Below, in pieces: positions 33,688 through 47,556 of a DNA stretch of 64,000 nt (positions within the stretch are counted from its first letter, which is position 1; every line of letters begins with the position of its first letter). The DNA is from Mycolicibacter acidiphilus. Lineage in GTDB: Bacteria > Actinomycetota > Actinomycetes > Mycobacteriales > Mycobacteriaceae. The notes below the pieces were generated by a model that ran no database searches, had not been told where the DNA came from, and was given only the letters and a program-made list of their open reading frames with translations. Position numbers and translations under genes: made by a program. The stretch is from NCBI RefSeq assembly GCF_018455725.1, contig NZ_JAHCLR010000014.1, positions 1-64,000 on the forward strand, written 5' to 3'.

Positions 33688-34449
33688 TCAGTAGTCGACC
33701 GGCCCGGCCGGAACCGCGTACCGCATCCGCGTCGGTCCGGTGGCGCCGACCACCTCCAGGTCCGCGCCGGGCTGCTCGGTGTAGCCGAGCCCGAACCGGA
33801 TCACGTACTGCTTGTACAGCGACACCAGCGGCGCATCCGCCAGCGCGGCCTGCATGGCGGCGGTGTCGCCGATCGCGGTTACGACGTAGGGCGGGCTGTA
33901 GGTGCGGCCGCCGAGCAGCAGGGTGTTGCCGACGCAGCGCGGCGCCGAGTCGGCGATGATCCGCTGGTCCTGCACCTGGATGGCCTCCGCACCGCCGCGC
34001 CACAGCGCGTTGATGACCGCGGAGATGTCCTGCTGGTGCACCACCAGGTCGTCGGGGGAGGCGTCCCGCGGGAAGCGGCCGTTGGCGTCGCGTTGCGCGT
34101 CGGTGAGCGTCACCACCAGGCCCGGGCCGCGCAGCGCCGCCAAGCCGGCCACCTCCGCCAGTTCCTCGGACCGGTGCCGCATCGCCGACAGGGCGGCGCC
34201 GGCACCGCGGCCGTGCACCGCCCCGATCCCGCCGGCCAGATCGTCGCGGGTGACGGTGAGCTCCTCCACCGCGGCCTGCGTCAGGCGCACCTGGTCGACC
34301 AGGCGGGGGGCGTCGCCGCGGCGGATCTCGTCGCCACCGGACACCCCGTGGGTGGCCGAGAGCAGCAGTCCGGCCAGCAGGCAGACCAGCGGCACACCGA
34401 ACCGCCACGGTGAGCGGTGCGGGCCGGGCCGCGGTGAATCCGGTGCCAT
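33688..34449 (-). CDS. DUF881 membrane-anchored protein (Rv0012-like)
   Basis: A 253-residue protein with a cytoplasmic N-terminus, one TM (residues ~16-35) and an extracytoplasmic DUF881 domain. It has a predicted coiled-coil segment (RLVDQVRLTQAAVEELTVTRDDL), the motif VTLTDAQRD, HQQDISAVINALWRGGAEAI and YVVTAIGD, and ends in a short aromatic tail. DUF881 proteins are common beside division and elongation genes in actinobacteria and Firmicutes; their function is not established. The DUF881 and crgA genes are divergent with 93 bp between them. Confidence 0.85.
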   Translation of the reverse strand: MAPDSPRPGPHRSPWRFGVPLVCLLAGLLLSATHGVSGGDEIRRGDAPRLVDQVRLTQAAVEELTVTRDDLAGGIGAVHGRGAGAALSAMRHRSEELAEVAGLAALRGPGLVVTLTDAQRDANGRFPRDASPDDLVVHQQDISAVINALWRGGAEAIQVQDQRIIADSAPRCVGNTLLLGGRTYSPPYVVTAIGDTAAMQAALADAPLVSLYKQYVIRFGLGYTEQPGADLEVVGATGPTRMRYAVPAGPVDY

Positions 34450-34542
34450 CGGCTCTCCGATTCAGGACTGGGGGCGGGGCTGGGCTAATCTCGTACCGAC
34501 CCATCCTCGCAGCTTCACGGCCGCACTGTCCCGAGGTACCCG

Positions 34543-34827
34543 ATGCCCAAGTCGAAGGTTCGCAAGAAGACCAGCTTCACCACCTCCTCTTCGGTGAGCC
34601 GTACGCCGGTCAAGATCACCGGTGGACCGTCCAGCGCGTGGTTCATCGCGCTGTTCCTCGGTTTGATGCTGTTCGGGCTGGTCTGGCTGATGGTGTACCA
34701 ATTGGCGGCGACCGGCCTGGACGCTCCGGCGGCGCTGCTGTGGATGGCCGAGCTCGGCCCGTGGAACTACGCGATCGCGTTTGCCTTCATGATCTCGGGT
34801 CTGTTGCTCACGATGCGCTGGCGCTGA
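34543..34827 (+). CDS. crgA: Cell division protein CrgA
   Basis: A 94-residue membrane protein with a basic N-terminus ([12 protein letters not shown]) and two TM helices (about 32-54 and 72-90). In mycobacteria CrgA recruits and links FtsZ, FtsQ, FtsI and the PknA/Wag31 side of growth at the septum. The length is typical. Convergent or divergent neighbours suggest its own promoter in the 93-bp spacer. Confidence 0.95.
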   Translation: MPKSKVRKKTSFTTSSSVSRTPVKITGGPSSAWFIALFLGLMLFGLVWLMVYQLAATGLDAPAALLWMAELGPWNYAIAFAFMISGLLLTMRWR

Positions 34828-34874
34828 GCCGCGACCGGCTGAGAAATCGGTTACGTCTGCCTGTGCGCTATGCC

Positions 34875-34891
34875 CGCTTGGTAACCAAGCG
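34875..34891. promoter_or_regulatory. 17-bp palindrome between crgA and the PH-domain gene
   Basis: CGCTTGGTAACCAAGCG has perfect 8-bp arms around a central A. It is 77 bp upstream of the PH-domain gene start and 48 bp beyond the crgA stop. It has no U-tract, so an operator is more likely than a terminator. Confidence 0.55.
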
Positions 34892-34925
34892 ATTGCTCAA
34901 TAACAACGATGTGATTCATCCCCAG

Positions 34926-34947
34926 TGTGGATAACAGCTGTGGATGA
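34926..34947 (-). promoter_or_regulatory. Pair of DnaA boxes outside oriC
   Basis: TGTGGATAA (34926-34934) is a perfect DnaA box (TTATCCACA on the minus strand). TGTGGATGA (34939-34947) matches at 8 of 9. They are 13 bp apart in the same orientation, 20-42 bp upstream of the PH-domain gene ATG and about 10 kb from oriC. Confidence 0.65.
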
Positions 34948-34967
34948 CTTCGAACGGGCAGGTCGAA

Positions 34968-35399
34968 ATGACTGACAACCCAACGCAGCAAACACAGTGG
35001 GCGCCGCGGACGTCCGGGATCGCCGGTTGCGCGCTCGCCGGCGCGGTGTTAGCTATCACTGCTGTGACGCTCGCCACAGACCTGCCCGGGCGGCTGCTGG
35101 GCGGCGTAGCCGGGGTGGGTCTGCTGGTGTTTGCCGGATCGTCCTGGCGGGCCCGGCCCAAGCTGGCGATCACCGCCGACGGCCTGGTGCTGCGCGGATT
35201 CTGGCGCACCCGGGTGCTGCGGCCCGCCGATCTGCGCCGAATCCGGATCACCGAATTTCAGCGCCTCGGGCGCAAGCAGCGGCTGCTGGAGATCGAGACG
35301 CACGACGACCACCTGGTGCTGCTGTCCCGGTGGGACCTGGGCACCGACCCGCTCGACGTGCTCGACGCGCTCACCACAGCCGGCTACGCCGGACGCTGA
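34968..35399 (+). CDS. PH-domain (bPH2-like) membrane protein (Rv0010c-like)
   Basis: A 143-residue protein with two TM segments (about residues 18-38 and 42-60) followed by a PH-like domain (KLAITADGLVLRGFWRTRVLRPADLRR). Similar to Mtb Rv0010c in length and place. The ATG at 34968 has GGGCAGG 5 nt upstream; a start 24 nt earlier is possible. The promoter area contains a 17-bp palindrome and two DnaA boxes, hinting at cell-cycle-linked control. The last codons and TGA are part of a 19-bp hairpin. Function unknown. Confidence 0.8.
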   Translation: MTDNPTQQTQWAPRTSGIAGCALAGAVLAITAVTLATDLPGRLLGGVAGVGLLVFAGSSWRARPKLAITADGLVLRGFWRTRVLRPADLRRIRITEFQRLGRKQRLLEIETHDDHLVLLSRWDLGTDPLDVLDALTTAGYAGR

Positions 35400-35419
35400 G
35401 CAGCGTCCGGCGTAGCCGG
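35380..35419. terminator. Perfect 19-bp-arm hairpin at convergent gene ends
   Basis: CCGGCTACGCCGGACGCTG (35380-35398) is followed by AG and its exact reverse complement (35401-35419). It includes the TGA of the PH-domain gene and lies 10 bp from the ppiA stop. The 2-nt centre would open to a 4-nt or larger loop. Probably a strong bidirectional terminator, though without a T-run. Confidence 0.8.
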
Positions 35420-35429
35420 TGCGGGAACG

Positions 35430-35978
35430 TCAGGAGATGGTGATCGACTCGATCACGACGGCCTCGGTGGGCCGGTCGCTGCGGTCGGTCGCGGTGGTGG
35501 CGATGGCGTCCACGACGCGCTGCGAGTCCGCGTCGACGACCTCACCGAAGATGGTGTGCTTGCGGTTCAGGTGCGGGGTCTGCCCGACCGTGATGAAGAA
35601 CTGCGAGCCGTTGGTGCCGGGGCCGGCGTTGGCCATCGCCAGCAGGTAGGGCTTGTCGAAGACCAGCTCGGGGTGGAACTCGTCCTCGAACTTGTAGCCC
35701 GGGCCGCCGCGGCCGGTGCCGGTCGGGTCGCCGCCCTGGATCATGAAGCCCTCGATCACCCGGTGGAAGACCGCACCGTCGTAGAACGGGCCGGACGTGC
35801 TGCCGGAGGCGTTCGTCGTCGAGTACTCCTTGGTGCCCTGTGCCAGCCCGACGAAGTTCGCGACGGTCTTGGGCGCGTGGTTTCCGAACAGCGCGATCTT
35901 GATGTCGCCGCGGTTGGTGTGCAGCGTGGCGGTTCCGGTGGCAATGGGGCTGTTGGTCATGGGTGCACAGTCTGCCAT
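35430..35978 (-). CDS. ppiA: Cyclophilin-type peptidyl-prolyl cis-trans isomerase A
   Basis: A 182-residue cytosolic cyclophilin, the same length as Mtb PpiA. Active-site residues are in [31 protein letters not shown] (Gln/Phe) and the His of LNRKHTIFG. It catalyses proline isomerisation in folding. ATG 35978 (MADCAPM) is taken from the Mtb pattern; ATG 35960 (MTNSPIA) is an alternative, as neither has a strong ribosome site. The homologue of Mtb Rv0008c that lies between ppiA and alaT in Mtb is absent here. Confidence 0.94.
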   Translation of the reverse strand: MADCAPMTNSPIATGTATLHTNRGDIKIALFGNHAPKTVANFVGLAQGTKEYSTTNASGSTSGPFYDGAVFHRVIEGFMIQGGDPTGTGRGGPGYKFEDEFHPELVFDKPYLLAMANAGPGTNGSQFFITVGQTPHLNRKHTIFGEVVDADSQRVVDAIATTATDRSDRPTEAVVIESITIS

Positions 35979-36101
35979 TGCCGTCGCCGTGGGCTGCGTC
36001 ACGGGTGCTGTTCCCGGCTTCCACGAGCGTGCCGAGTCGTCCGGGGTGTCCTGCGGGTTCGGCGGTGAACCGGGCACAGTCACGCCGACGGGAAGGGGTT
36101 G

Positions 36102-36174
36102 TGGAGCCTAGGAGATTCGAACTCCTGACATCTGCCTTGCAAAGGCAGCGCTCTACCAACTGAGCTAAGGCCCC
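36102..36174 (-). tRNA. alaT: tRNA-Ala (anticodon TGC)
   Basis: A 73-nt tRNA. Acceptor GGGGCCT/AGGCTCC with discriminator A, D-arm TAGCTCAGTTGGTAGAGC, anticodon loop TTTGCAA between CTGCC-type stems, T-loop TTCGAAT. CCA is not encoded. Confidence 0.96.
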
Positions 36175-36187
36175 GCGGGGGTCATGG

Positions 36188-36261
36188 TGGGCCTAGGAGG
36201 ACTCGAACCTCCGACCTCTTCGTTATCAGCGAAGCGCTCTAACCACCTGAGCTATAGGCCC
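36188..36261 (-). tRNA. ileT: tRNA-Ile (anticodon GAT)
   Basis: A 74-nt tRNA with acceptor GGGCCTA/TAGGCCC and discriminator A, anticodon loop CTGATAA (GAT), and T-loop TTCGAGT. It lies 13 bp upstream of tRNA-Ala on the same strand, so both are one transcript, as in the Mtb gyrA-ileT-alaT order. Confidence 0.96.
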
Positions 36262-36347
36262 GTAAGTCACGGGGTGACCGAGCGACGAGATTACCGCACC
36301 CGGGTCCCCGCACCCAAAACGCCTTGTCGGGGACCCGGAATCGGGGC

Positions 36348-37175
36348 TCAGTCGCGGTCGGCCAGGGTCACCTCGACACCTCCGACCACGTCGGTGCTGA
36401 GGTTGTAGATGACCGCGCCGATCGTCGCCATCGCGGTCAGCACGACGATGTTCACCAGGCCGATCAGGGTGGCGCCGCCGAAGATGGATCCGGTGGAGAT
36501 CATCTCCGAGGCACTGTCGCCGGTGTTCATCAGCTCACCGAAGTTGCTGTTCAGCTTGCTCCACACGCCCATGGCACCCAGCAGCAGGTAGAGGATCGCG
36601 ACGGCGATCATCCAGACGAAGAACAGCGCCACCGACAGCAGCAGCGAGACCTTCAGCGCGCTCCACGGATCGATCCGGCGGATCTGCATGCTGGCCCGCA
36701 GCGGGCCGCGGGGCCCGGCCGCCGCCTGTGGCCGCCGGCCCAGCGTCGGCATCCGCGCCGCGGGCGGGCCGGACAGGTCCGGCAGTTCGCTGCCGTAGGC
36801 GTCGGCCGCGGCCGGCACCTCGGCGCGCACCGGCTCCGGCGGGGCCGGGGCGGCCGGCTTAGCAGGTGGCACCGGCTTGGCGGGCTGCTGCACCGGTTCG
36901 TTGACCGGCTCGGGCGCCGGTGCCGGCTGCGGCGAGCCGGGGGCGGAGGTACCCGACACGAAGCGCCGCACCCGCTCGTCGACACCGGGGGAGCGACCGG
37001 CGGGCGGTGCCGCCGGGGCCCGCCCCTGGCCGCGCTGCCACGGCGGTGGCTCACCGGTCTCGGTGATGCGGCCGGGCCGGCCCGCCGGGCGCCCGGACGG
37101 GTCGGCCGGGCCGTTTCGCGGTGCGGTCTTACCCGCGCCCTGCCCCGGCGGTCCCGGGTCCTTCGGTCCAGTCAC
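36348..37175 (-). CDS. DUF3566 membrane protein (Rv0007-like)
   Basis: A 275-residue protein. Residues 1-155 are a Pro/Gly/Arg-rich, probably disordered cytoplasmic region. Residues ~160-275 are the DUF3566 domain with two TM helices (about 172-198 and 235-258). It is always found after gyrA in mycobacteria; the function is unknown. GTG start, with AAGGAG 6 nt upstream. 41 bp after gyrA, so probably co-transcribed with gyrBA. Confidence 0.88.
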   Translation of the reverse strand: MTGPKDPGPPGQGAGKTAPRNGPADPSGRPAGRPGRITETGEPPPWQRGQGRAPAAPPAGRSPGVDERVRRFVSGTSAPGSPQPAPAPEPVNEPVQQPAKPVPPAKPAAPAPPEPVRAEVPAAADAYGSELPDLSGPPAARMPTLGRRPQAAAGPRGPLRASMQIRRIDPWSALKVSLLLSVALFFVWMIAVAILYLLLGAMGVWSKLNSNFGELMNTGDSASEMISTGSIFGGATLIGLVNIVVLTAMATIGAVIYNLSTDVVGGVEVTLADRD

Positions 37176-37216
37176 CCACGGCTCCTTAGCTCGCCCCGTT
37201 TCACCGGGTGGTCGGG

Positions 37217-39742
<2,526 letters not shown>

Positions 39743-39791
39743 CTATTCCTCGTTCGGGTCGGCCGGAGGTGTGAAGGCAGGTTTGGTGTCG

Positions 39792-41876
<2,085 letters not shown>

Positions 41877-42029
41877 CTACCTGTAATGACGGTCCGCACC
41901 GGATTTCCCGCGGTGTTTCCGGCCAGCTATCCGCGCCGTGTGGTCAATAATTCGATCCGGGCCGAGTCCAGTCGCCGGTCAGGGGTCGGAATCCGTTTGT
42001 GGCGGCAATCAGCCGACCGAATCGTCCGG

Positions 42030-42617
42030 TCAGCCGTAGGTGTCCCGGGGGCCGCGGCCGGAGATGTGCAGCGGTCCCTTCCGCCAGGACGGCGCCGTCG
42101 GCCCGGTGATCCGCAACGTGGTGACGACGCCGTCACCGACCGCCGCCGCGATCTTGGCCAGCAACTGGGCCTGCACCATCCGCAGTTGGGTGGCCCAGGC
42201 GGTGGATTCCGCCGTCACGCTGAGCACACCGTCGGACAGCTTGGTCGGGACGGCATGCGCGGCGATGTCCTCCCCGACGACGGTGCGCCACCGGCCGAGC
42301 ACGGTTCCCTCGGCCACCTGCGCCGACCAGCCCCGCGACTGCGCCAGATCGCGGGTCGCGGCGGCGAGCGGTTGCGGGTCACGGCGATCCGGGCCCGGTC
42401 CCGACCAGGACCGCCGCCCGCCGCCGGCGCCGGGCTCCCGGCGGCGGACCGGGGACCGGCGACCGCGACCGACATCCTTACCCTGACTGCGGGCGGCGTC
42501 TCGGGCTTCGGCCAGGGTGCGGCGCACCAGATCCATCCCGGTCAGCCCGGCCAGGTGATCCGGCGGGCCGGTCTCCCCATCGGGGCTGCCGGCGGCGTCG
42601 CCGTCGTCGGCGGTCAT
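42030..42617 (-). CDS. DUF721 (DciA-like) protein
   Basis: A 195-residue protein with a basic, disordered N-terminal half (Arg/Gly/Pro-rich) and a DUF721 domain ([39 protein letters not shown]). DUF721 includes DciA, the ancestral bacterial loader of the replicative helicase, and the Mtb equivalent Rv0004 lies in the same place. The likely role is therefore in replication initiation with DnaB. ATG overlaps the recF TGA by 4 bp, coupling it to recF. It ends 222 bp before gyrB. Confidence 0.85.
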   Translation of the reverse strand: MTADDGDAAGSPDGETGPPDHLAGLTGMDLVRRTLAEARDAARSQGKDVGRGRRSPVRRREPGAGGGRRSWSGPGPDRRDPQPLAAATRDLAQSRGWSAQVAEGTVLGRWRTVVGEDIAAHAVPTKLSDGVLSVTAESTAWATQLRMVQAQLLAKIAAAVGDGVVTTLRITGPTAPSWRKGPLHISGRGPRDTYG

Positions 42618-43759
42618 GAGGGGGCCAGTTCCGACAGCCGGCCGTCGTCGGTCTCGGTGACCTCGATGCGGATCTGGCGGGCCTGCCACTCGCCGGGCAC
42701 GTCCTCCGGTACCGCCGCCGTGACCAGCACCTGCTCGGCGGCGCCGGCGACGTCGGCCAGCGCGGTGCGGCGCTTGCTGTCCAGTTCGGCGAAGACGTCG
42801 TCGAGCAGCAATACGGGTTCGGCGCCTTCGCTGCGCAACAATTGGTAGGCCGCGAGCCGCAGTGCCAGCGCCATCGACCAGGATTCGCCGTGACTGGCGA
42901 AGCCCTTCACCGGCCGGCCGCCGAGCTGCAACTCCAGTTCGTCGCGGTGCGGTCCGACCAGGCAGACCCCGCGGTCGAGTTCCGCGGGTCGGCGCCTGCC
43001 CAACTCCGCCAGCAGCAGCTCGCGTAGCTCCGCGGCGTCGGCGGCCGCGCCGATCTCCAGTTTCGGCCGGTAGGCGATGTGCGCCGGCCGGGTCCCCGGG
43101 GCCAGCAGCTCGTAGGCCTTCGCCACCTCCGGCATCAACTGGTTGACCAGGTCGATCCGGGCGGCCATCAGCTCCGAACCGTGCTGCGCGAGCTGCCCGT
43201 CCCACACGTCGAGCGTGTCGAGCACCGAACGGTCGCCGCGGTGCACGGCGCCGGCTGCACCCTTGAGCAGGGCCGTGCGCTGCCGCAGCACCTTCTCGTA
43301 ATCGGCTCGGACACCGGCGATGCGGGGACGGCGCACGCTGGCGAGTTCGTCGAGGTAGCGGCGGCGTTCCCCGGGATCCCCGCGGACCAGCGCCAGATCC
43401 TCAGGGGCGAACAACACCGCCCGCAGCACCCCGACGACTTCCCGCGAGTTGCGGACCGGCGCCCGGTTCAGCCGCACCTTGTTGGCCCGGCCGGCGACGA
43501 TCTCCAGGTCGACGGCGAGTTCCCGGCCGTCGTTGACGACGATCGTGGACACCACGGCCCGGTCCGCGCCGGAACGGATCAGCGGTGCGTCGGTGGCCAC
43601 CCGATGCGACCCCAGCGTGGACGAATACCACAGGGCCTCAATGATATTGGTCTTGCCGTACCCGTTCGGGCCGACGAGTACCGTCGGCCCCTGCTCGAGG
43701 TCCAGGTCGACCTGGGCCCACGATCGGAAGTCGCGTAATCCCAAGTGCCGCACGTACAC
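42614..43759 (-). CDS. recF: DNA replication and repair protein RecF
   Basis: A 381-residue SMC-like ATPase for gap repair. Walker A is GPNGYGKTN, the signature motif is in [14 protein letters not shown], and Walker B is [12 protein letters not shown]. The start is uncertain: GTG 43759 ([14 protein letters not shown]) fits the Mtb N-terminus, while GTG 43771 lies only 2 nt after AGGAGG and would add four residues. It lies 28 bp after dnaN, on the same strand, and overlaps the DUF721 gene. Confidence 0.95.
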   Translation of the reverse strand: MYVRHLGLRDFRSWAQVDLDLEQGPTVLVGPNGYGKTNIIEALWYSSTLGSHRVATDAPLIRSGADRAVVSTIVVNDGRELAVDLEIVAGRANKVRLNRAPVRNSREVVGVLRAVLFAPEDLALVRGDPGERRRYLDELASVRRPRIAGVRADYEKVLRQRTALLKGAAGAVHRGDRSVLDTLDVWDGQLAQHGSELMAARIDLVNQLMPEVAKAYELLAPGTRPAHIAYRPKLEIGAAADAAELRELLLAELGRRRPAELDRGVCLVGPHRDELELQLGGRPVKGFASHGESWSMALALRLAAYQLLRSEGAEPVLLLDDVFAELDSKRRTALADVAGAAEQVLVTAAVPEDVPGEWQARQIRIEVTETDDGRLSELAPS

Positions 43760-43787
43760 TGAGGAATCCACCCCCTCCTGGCAGCGA

Positions 43788-44984
43788 TCAGCCGGGCAGC
43801 CGGACCGGCATCAACAGGTAGACGTACTCCGACGGGCCGGCCGGGAACGGGCCGTCGCCGGTCGGCTGCGGGTCGTCGTCCCGGGCCGGGCGCAGCACGG
43901 CGGGCTTCTTCGGGTCGGTGAACCCGATCGACACCCGGTCGCTGTGCAGTGCGGCCAGCCCGTCGGTGAGGTACGTCGGGTTGAACGCAATGGTCAGCGG
44001 GGTGCCGGCGAATTCCACCTGCAGGTCTTCCTCGGCAGCGCCGAAGTTGTCGGCGCTCGCCGACAGCCGCAGACTGCCCTCGGAGAGCTCCATCCGAACC
44101 TGGGTGCCGCGGTCGGCCACCAGGGCGACGCGTTTGATCGCCTCGATCAGCTCACTGACCCCCATCGTGGCGATCGCGGTGTGCTCGCTGGGCAGCAGCT
44201 GGCGAAACTTCGGGAACTCGGCGTCGAGCAGTCGTGTCGTGCTGCGTTTGCCGCCGCTGGTGATGCCGAGCAGCCCGTCGGTGCCCACCTCGGATCCGGC
44301 ACCCAGCGCCAGATGCACCTCGGTGCCGTCCGCACTCGCCTTCGCCGCCTCGGCCAGCGTCTTCGCCGGCACCAGCACCGCGGCCTCCGTGCCGGGCGCC
44401 GCCGACCAGGTCAGCTCCCGGACGGCCAGACGGAATCGGTCCGTTGACGCCAAAACCACTGCGTCGCCGGAGATTTCGACGCGAATACCGGTCAGCATCG
44501 GCAGGGTGTCATCCCGGCTGGCGGCCACCGCGACCTGGGAGATCGCCTCGGCGAACAGGTCACCGGCCAGCACCCCGGTCTCGTCGGGGAGCGTCGGCAG
44601 CGTGGGGTAATCCTCGACGGTCATGGTCGGCAGCGAGAACCGGGCGTTACCGCAGGTCAGGGACACCCGACCGGATTCGACGTGGACGTCGACGGGCTTG
44701 GCCGGCAGGGCCCGGGTGATGTCGGACAGCAGCCGACCGGACACCAGAACACTTCCCGGAGAAGCGATTTCAGCAGCGAGCTGGACTTCGGAGGAGACGT
44801 CGTAGTCGAATCCGGAAACCGTCAGCCCGGAGTCGGTGCCGGTCAGCAGCACGCCGGCCAGCTGGGGGATCGTCGGACGGGCGGGTAACGCCTTGGCCAC
44901 CCAGGCAACCGCGTCGGCGAAGCCGTCCCGGTCCAGGCGGAACTTCAAATCTGTCAGACCAGCGTTCATCGTCGCCGCGTCCAT
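43788..44984 (-). CDS. dnaN: DNA polymerase III sliding clamp (beta subunit)
   Basis: A 398-residue clamp of three similar domains that encircles DNA and tethers the polymerase; it is also the target of griselimycins. The N-terminal [17 protein letters not shown] and the C-terminal [12 protein letters not shown], part of the ligand-binding pocket, match the mycobacterial clamp. The ATG at 44984 has GAGAGGA 4 nt upstream. First gene to the left of oriC, transcribed away from it. Confidence 0.98.
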   Translation of the reverse strand: MDAATMNAGLTDLKFRLDRDGFADAVAWVAKALPARPTIPQLAGVLLTGTDSGLTVSGFDYDVSSEVQLAAEIASPGSVLVSGRLLSDITRALPAKPVDVHVESGRVSLTCGNARFSLPTMTVEDYPTLPTLPDETGVLAGDLFAEAISQVAVAASRDDTLPMLTGIRVEISGDAVVLASTDRFRLAVRELTWSAAPGTEAAVLVPAKTLAEAAKASADGTEVHLALGAGSEVGTDGLLGITSGGKRSTTRLLDAEFPKFRQLLPSEHTAIATMGVSELIEAIKRVALVADRGTQVRMELSEGSLRLSASADNFGAAEEDLQVEFAGTPLTIAFNPTYLTDGLAALHSDRVSIGFTDPKKPAVLRPARDDDPQPTGDGPFPAGPSEYVYLLMPVRLPG

Positions 44985-45507
44985 AGCGTCCTCTCGTCAC
45001 CTCGATATCGAGTTCCACCCCCAGCGGCGAGCACCCCCGCATGCGGGTAGCGCCCACGACAAGCGCAAGGGCGGTAGGGAACCAACCGTAGAGCCTGACG
45101 GGCTGTCGTGAAAGTTAAACAACAACACCGACGGCCTGCGGCGGACGGGTGCCCGAAGGGGTCCGGGCGAAGGTGTGCACAGGCCCCGAGGCACGGAATC
45201 CCCACCCGCCTGCTTTTAAGAGAAATCGATGGAGATACATCAGTATTAGTAGTAAGGCCTGTGGAGTCTGGGCACAGCCGGGCGTCGTCGCAGTTGACAG
45301 CGGTGCGGCGGCTGGGGATGAGTCGTGAGTGACGGCCGGATGCGCCGGCGGCGGCTGTGCATAGAACCGGCGTTGTGGATGCGGGGCTGTCCGGCTGTGG
45401 TTTGTTCGACAGGTTCTCCGCAGGGCTGTCCACAGGCCCGAGGGGTAACGGGTGGTGCGAGTGTGATGGAAGTTTTTTTCCAGAATCCCGCGGCGGAACG
45501 GTTGAAC
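44985..45507. other. oriC: Chromosomal replication origin oriC
   Basis: The 523-bp dnaA-dnaN spacer has no gene. DnaA-box-like 9-mers: CTGTCCACA 45426-45434 (8/9 to TTGTCCACA), TGTGGATGC 45374-45382, TGTGCATAG 45356-45364, TGTGGAGTC 45260-45268 and TGTGCACAG 45174-45182. These are weak individually, as is usual in mycobacteria. An AT-rich stretch at 45211-45256, unlike its GC-rich surroundings, is the likely unwinding element. It ends with TAT-TAG-TAG-TAA (45244-45255), then GGCC and the box at 45260. The dnaN promoter must also lie here. A T7 run occurs at 45473-45479. Confidence 0.9.
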
Positions 45508-46983
45508 TCAGCGCTTGGCGCGCTGGCGGATGCGGGTGGTGAGCTCTTTGACCTGATCGAAGACCTCACGGCGCTCGGCCATCTCGCCGCGGATCTTGCG
45601 TTCGGCGTACATGACCGTGGTGTGGTCGCGGCCGAACGCCTGACCGATCTTGGGCAGTGACAGGTCGGTGAGCTCGCGGCAGAGGTACATCGCGATCTGG
45701 CGGGACTGGGCCAGCGGCCGGGTCTTGCCCGGTCCGCGGAGCTCCTCGACGGTGATGTCGAAGTACTCGGCGATGACCGCCATGATGATGGCCGCACTGA
45801 TCTGCATGGAGCTGGCGTCGGCGATCAGGTCCCGAAGGACGATCTCGGCCAGTGACCGGTCGATCGGCGTCTTGTTCAGCGATGCGAACGCGGTCACCCG
45901 GATCAGCGCACCTTCGAGTTCGCGGATGTTGCGCTCGATGCTGGTGGCGATCAGTTCCAAGACGTCACTGGGGACATCGAGGCGTTCCAACTGCGCCTTC
46001 TTGCGCAGGATCGCGATCCGGGTCTCCAGGTCGGGTGGTTGGACGTCGGTGATCAAGCCCCACTCGAAGCGGGTGCGCAGCCGGTCCTCCAGGGTGGCGA
46101 GCTGTTTGGGTGGCCGGTCGGAGGTGATGACGATCTGCTTGTTCGCGTTGTGCAGGGTGTTGAAGGTGTGGAAGAACTCCTCCTGGATGCCTTCCTTGCC
46201 TTCAATGAATTGGATGTCGTCGACGAGCAGCACGTCGATCTCGCGGTAGCTGCGCTTGAACGCCACCTTGCGGTCGTCGCGCAGCGAGTTGATGAAGTCG
46301 TTGGTGAATTCCTCGGTGGAGACGTACTTGACGCGCATCCCGGGGTAGAGCCGCTGGGTGTAGTTGCCGGCGGCGTGCAGCAGGTGGGTTTTGCCTAGAC
46401 CGGATTCACCCCAGATGAAGAGCGGGTTGTAGGCCCGGGCCGGGGTTTCGGCGATGGCCAGGGCGGCGGCGTGGGCGAACCGGTTGGAGGTGCCGATGAC
46501 GAACGAGTCGAAGGTGTAGCGCCGATTCAGGGTCGCGCCGTCGGCGGTGACGGAGTCGTCGCTGGGCCGCTCGGTGAAATAGGTCGGCCAGTCGTATTCG
46601 ACGTCGGTGACGACGGCGTCCTCGTCGGCCTCGTCGGCGGCCGGTTTCGCAGGGGTCTCGGGCTGGTCGACGGTGTCGGTGCCGGCCGGGGTCTCGCTCG
46701 GGGGAGCGATGCGCACGCCGAGCTCGATCGGCTGACCGAGGCGACGGGTCAGGGCTTCGGTGATCTGCGGCCGCAGGTGACGTTCGATCTCGTTCTGGAC
46801 GAAACTGCTGGGTACGGCCAGCAGTGCGAAACCCTCGACGATCGCCAGCGGGTGAACCAGATTGAGCCAGGCCTTCTGCTGCGGGGTCAGCGGTTTATCC
46901 GGTCGATCGACGCCGTCGTCGCCGTTGAGTTCGGCGACGACGTCATCCCAGAGGGCGAGAAAGGCCCCGGGCTCATCCGTCAA
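45508..46983 (-). CDS. dnaA: Chromosomal replication initiator protein DnaA
   Basis: A 491-residue AAA+ initiator that binds oriC and melts it. Domain I (1-90) is the DnaB/partner domain, and domain II is an acidic linker (~90-150). Domain III has Walker [10 protein letters not shown], Walker B LLVDDIQF and sensor/arginine-finger segments. Domain IV has the DnaA-box HTH ([26 protein letters not shown]). The TTG start (with AGGGAGA 7 nt upstream) matches the TTG of Mtb dnaA. Its upstream region carries three DnaA boxes, so it probably autoregulates. Confidence 0.98.
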   Translation of the reverse strand: MTDEPGAFLALWDDVVAELNGDDGVDRPDKPLTPQQKAWLNLVHPLAIVEGFALLAVPSSFVQNEIERHLRPQITEALTRRLGQPIELGVRIAPPSETPAGTDTVDQPETPAKPAADEADEDAVVTDVEYDWPTYFTERPSDDSVTADGATLNRRYTFDSFVIGTSNRFAHAAALAIAETPARAYNPLFIWGESGLGKTHLLHAAGNYTQRLYPGMRVKYVSTEEFTNDFINSLRDDRKVAFKRSYREIDVLLVDDIQFIEGKEGIQEEFFHTFNTLHNANKQIVITSDRPPKQLATLEDRLRTRFEWGLITDVQPPDLETRIAILRKKAQLERLDVPSDVLELIATSIERNIRELEGALIRVTAFASLNKTPIDRSLAEIVLRDLIADASSMQISAAIIMAVIAEYFDITVEELRGPGKTRPLAQSRQIAMYLCRELTDLSLPKIGQAFGRDHTTVMYAERKIRGEMAERREVFDQVKELTTRIRQRAKR

Positions 46984-47037
46984 TGCCAGATCTCCCTGGT
47001 TCGGCGTCGTGGGCTGTCTGCATACTGCCGCACCATG

Positions 47038-47069
47038 CTATCCACACGGTTATCCACAACTGTGGATGA
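47038..47069. promoter_or_regulatory. DnaA box cluster upstream of dnaA
   Basis: CTATCCACA (47038-47046, 8/9), TTATCCACA (47050-47058, perfect) and TGTGGATGA (47061-47069, 8/9, opposite strand) lie within 32 bp, 55-86 bp upstream of the dnaA TTG. This is the arrangement expected for DnaA autoregulation. Confidence 0.8.
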
Positions 47070-47296
47070 GGTGCGGAATTCGGGTATCGAACTGCGTTGC
47101 CGGGTTTGCGATGACTGGCGCCCTTGACAGTCGGTGGGCGTCGCCTGCGCCGGCAGGGGACGCGTGATCTTTGTCCGTGGTGGGTTGCCGTCCGGGTGTG
47201 GAGGGCGTTGAAGCAAGAAGTTAACAGGTTTTCCATGGGTCGACCACCGTTTTGCTGGACGATTTTCGTCGGGACCCCGGCAGGCCGTAAATAGAG

Positions 47297-47325
47297 TTGC
47301 CGGTGGTGTCATTGATGAATATGAG
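47297..47325 (+). promoter_or_regulatory. Candidate rpmH promoter
   Basis: TTGCCG (47297-47302) and TATGAG (47320-47325) with a 17-bp spacer, about 230 bp upstream of the rpmH GTG. Each hexamer matches consensus at 4 of 6. Confidence 0.4.
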
Positions 47326-47556
47326 ATGAGTTTGTGACCGCATCCGGGCGAGGTTTGACCCGGCGAAGCGGCATCAGTACCCTCGAACAGTCGCCCGAAC
47401 GTTGGCGATACGGCTGCGACCGGCCCCCGGGCCGGAGGTCGCGCCGGTTACGAGTGAGACGCAGCGAGACTTATCGAGCGCGTCGCCCGCCACGACACAG
47501 CGGATCTCCGGTGTGCGGGGTGGATGCGGCGCCAGAAGCAGCAAGGAGATTGTGCC

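Larger units (their letters stand above)
46984..47556. other. dnaA-rpmH divergent regulatory region
   Basis: 573 bp with no convincing gene. It holds the dnaA promoter area with three DnaA boxes (47038-47069) and a good rpmH promoter candidate (47297-47325), leaving a ~230-nt rpmH leader. Two TTAAC/TTGACA-like elements (TTGACA at 47124) have no matching -10. Part of the leader could be coding by chance only. Confidence 0.7.
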
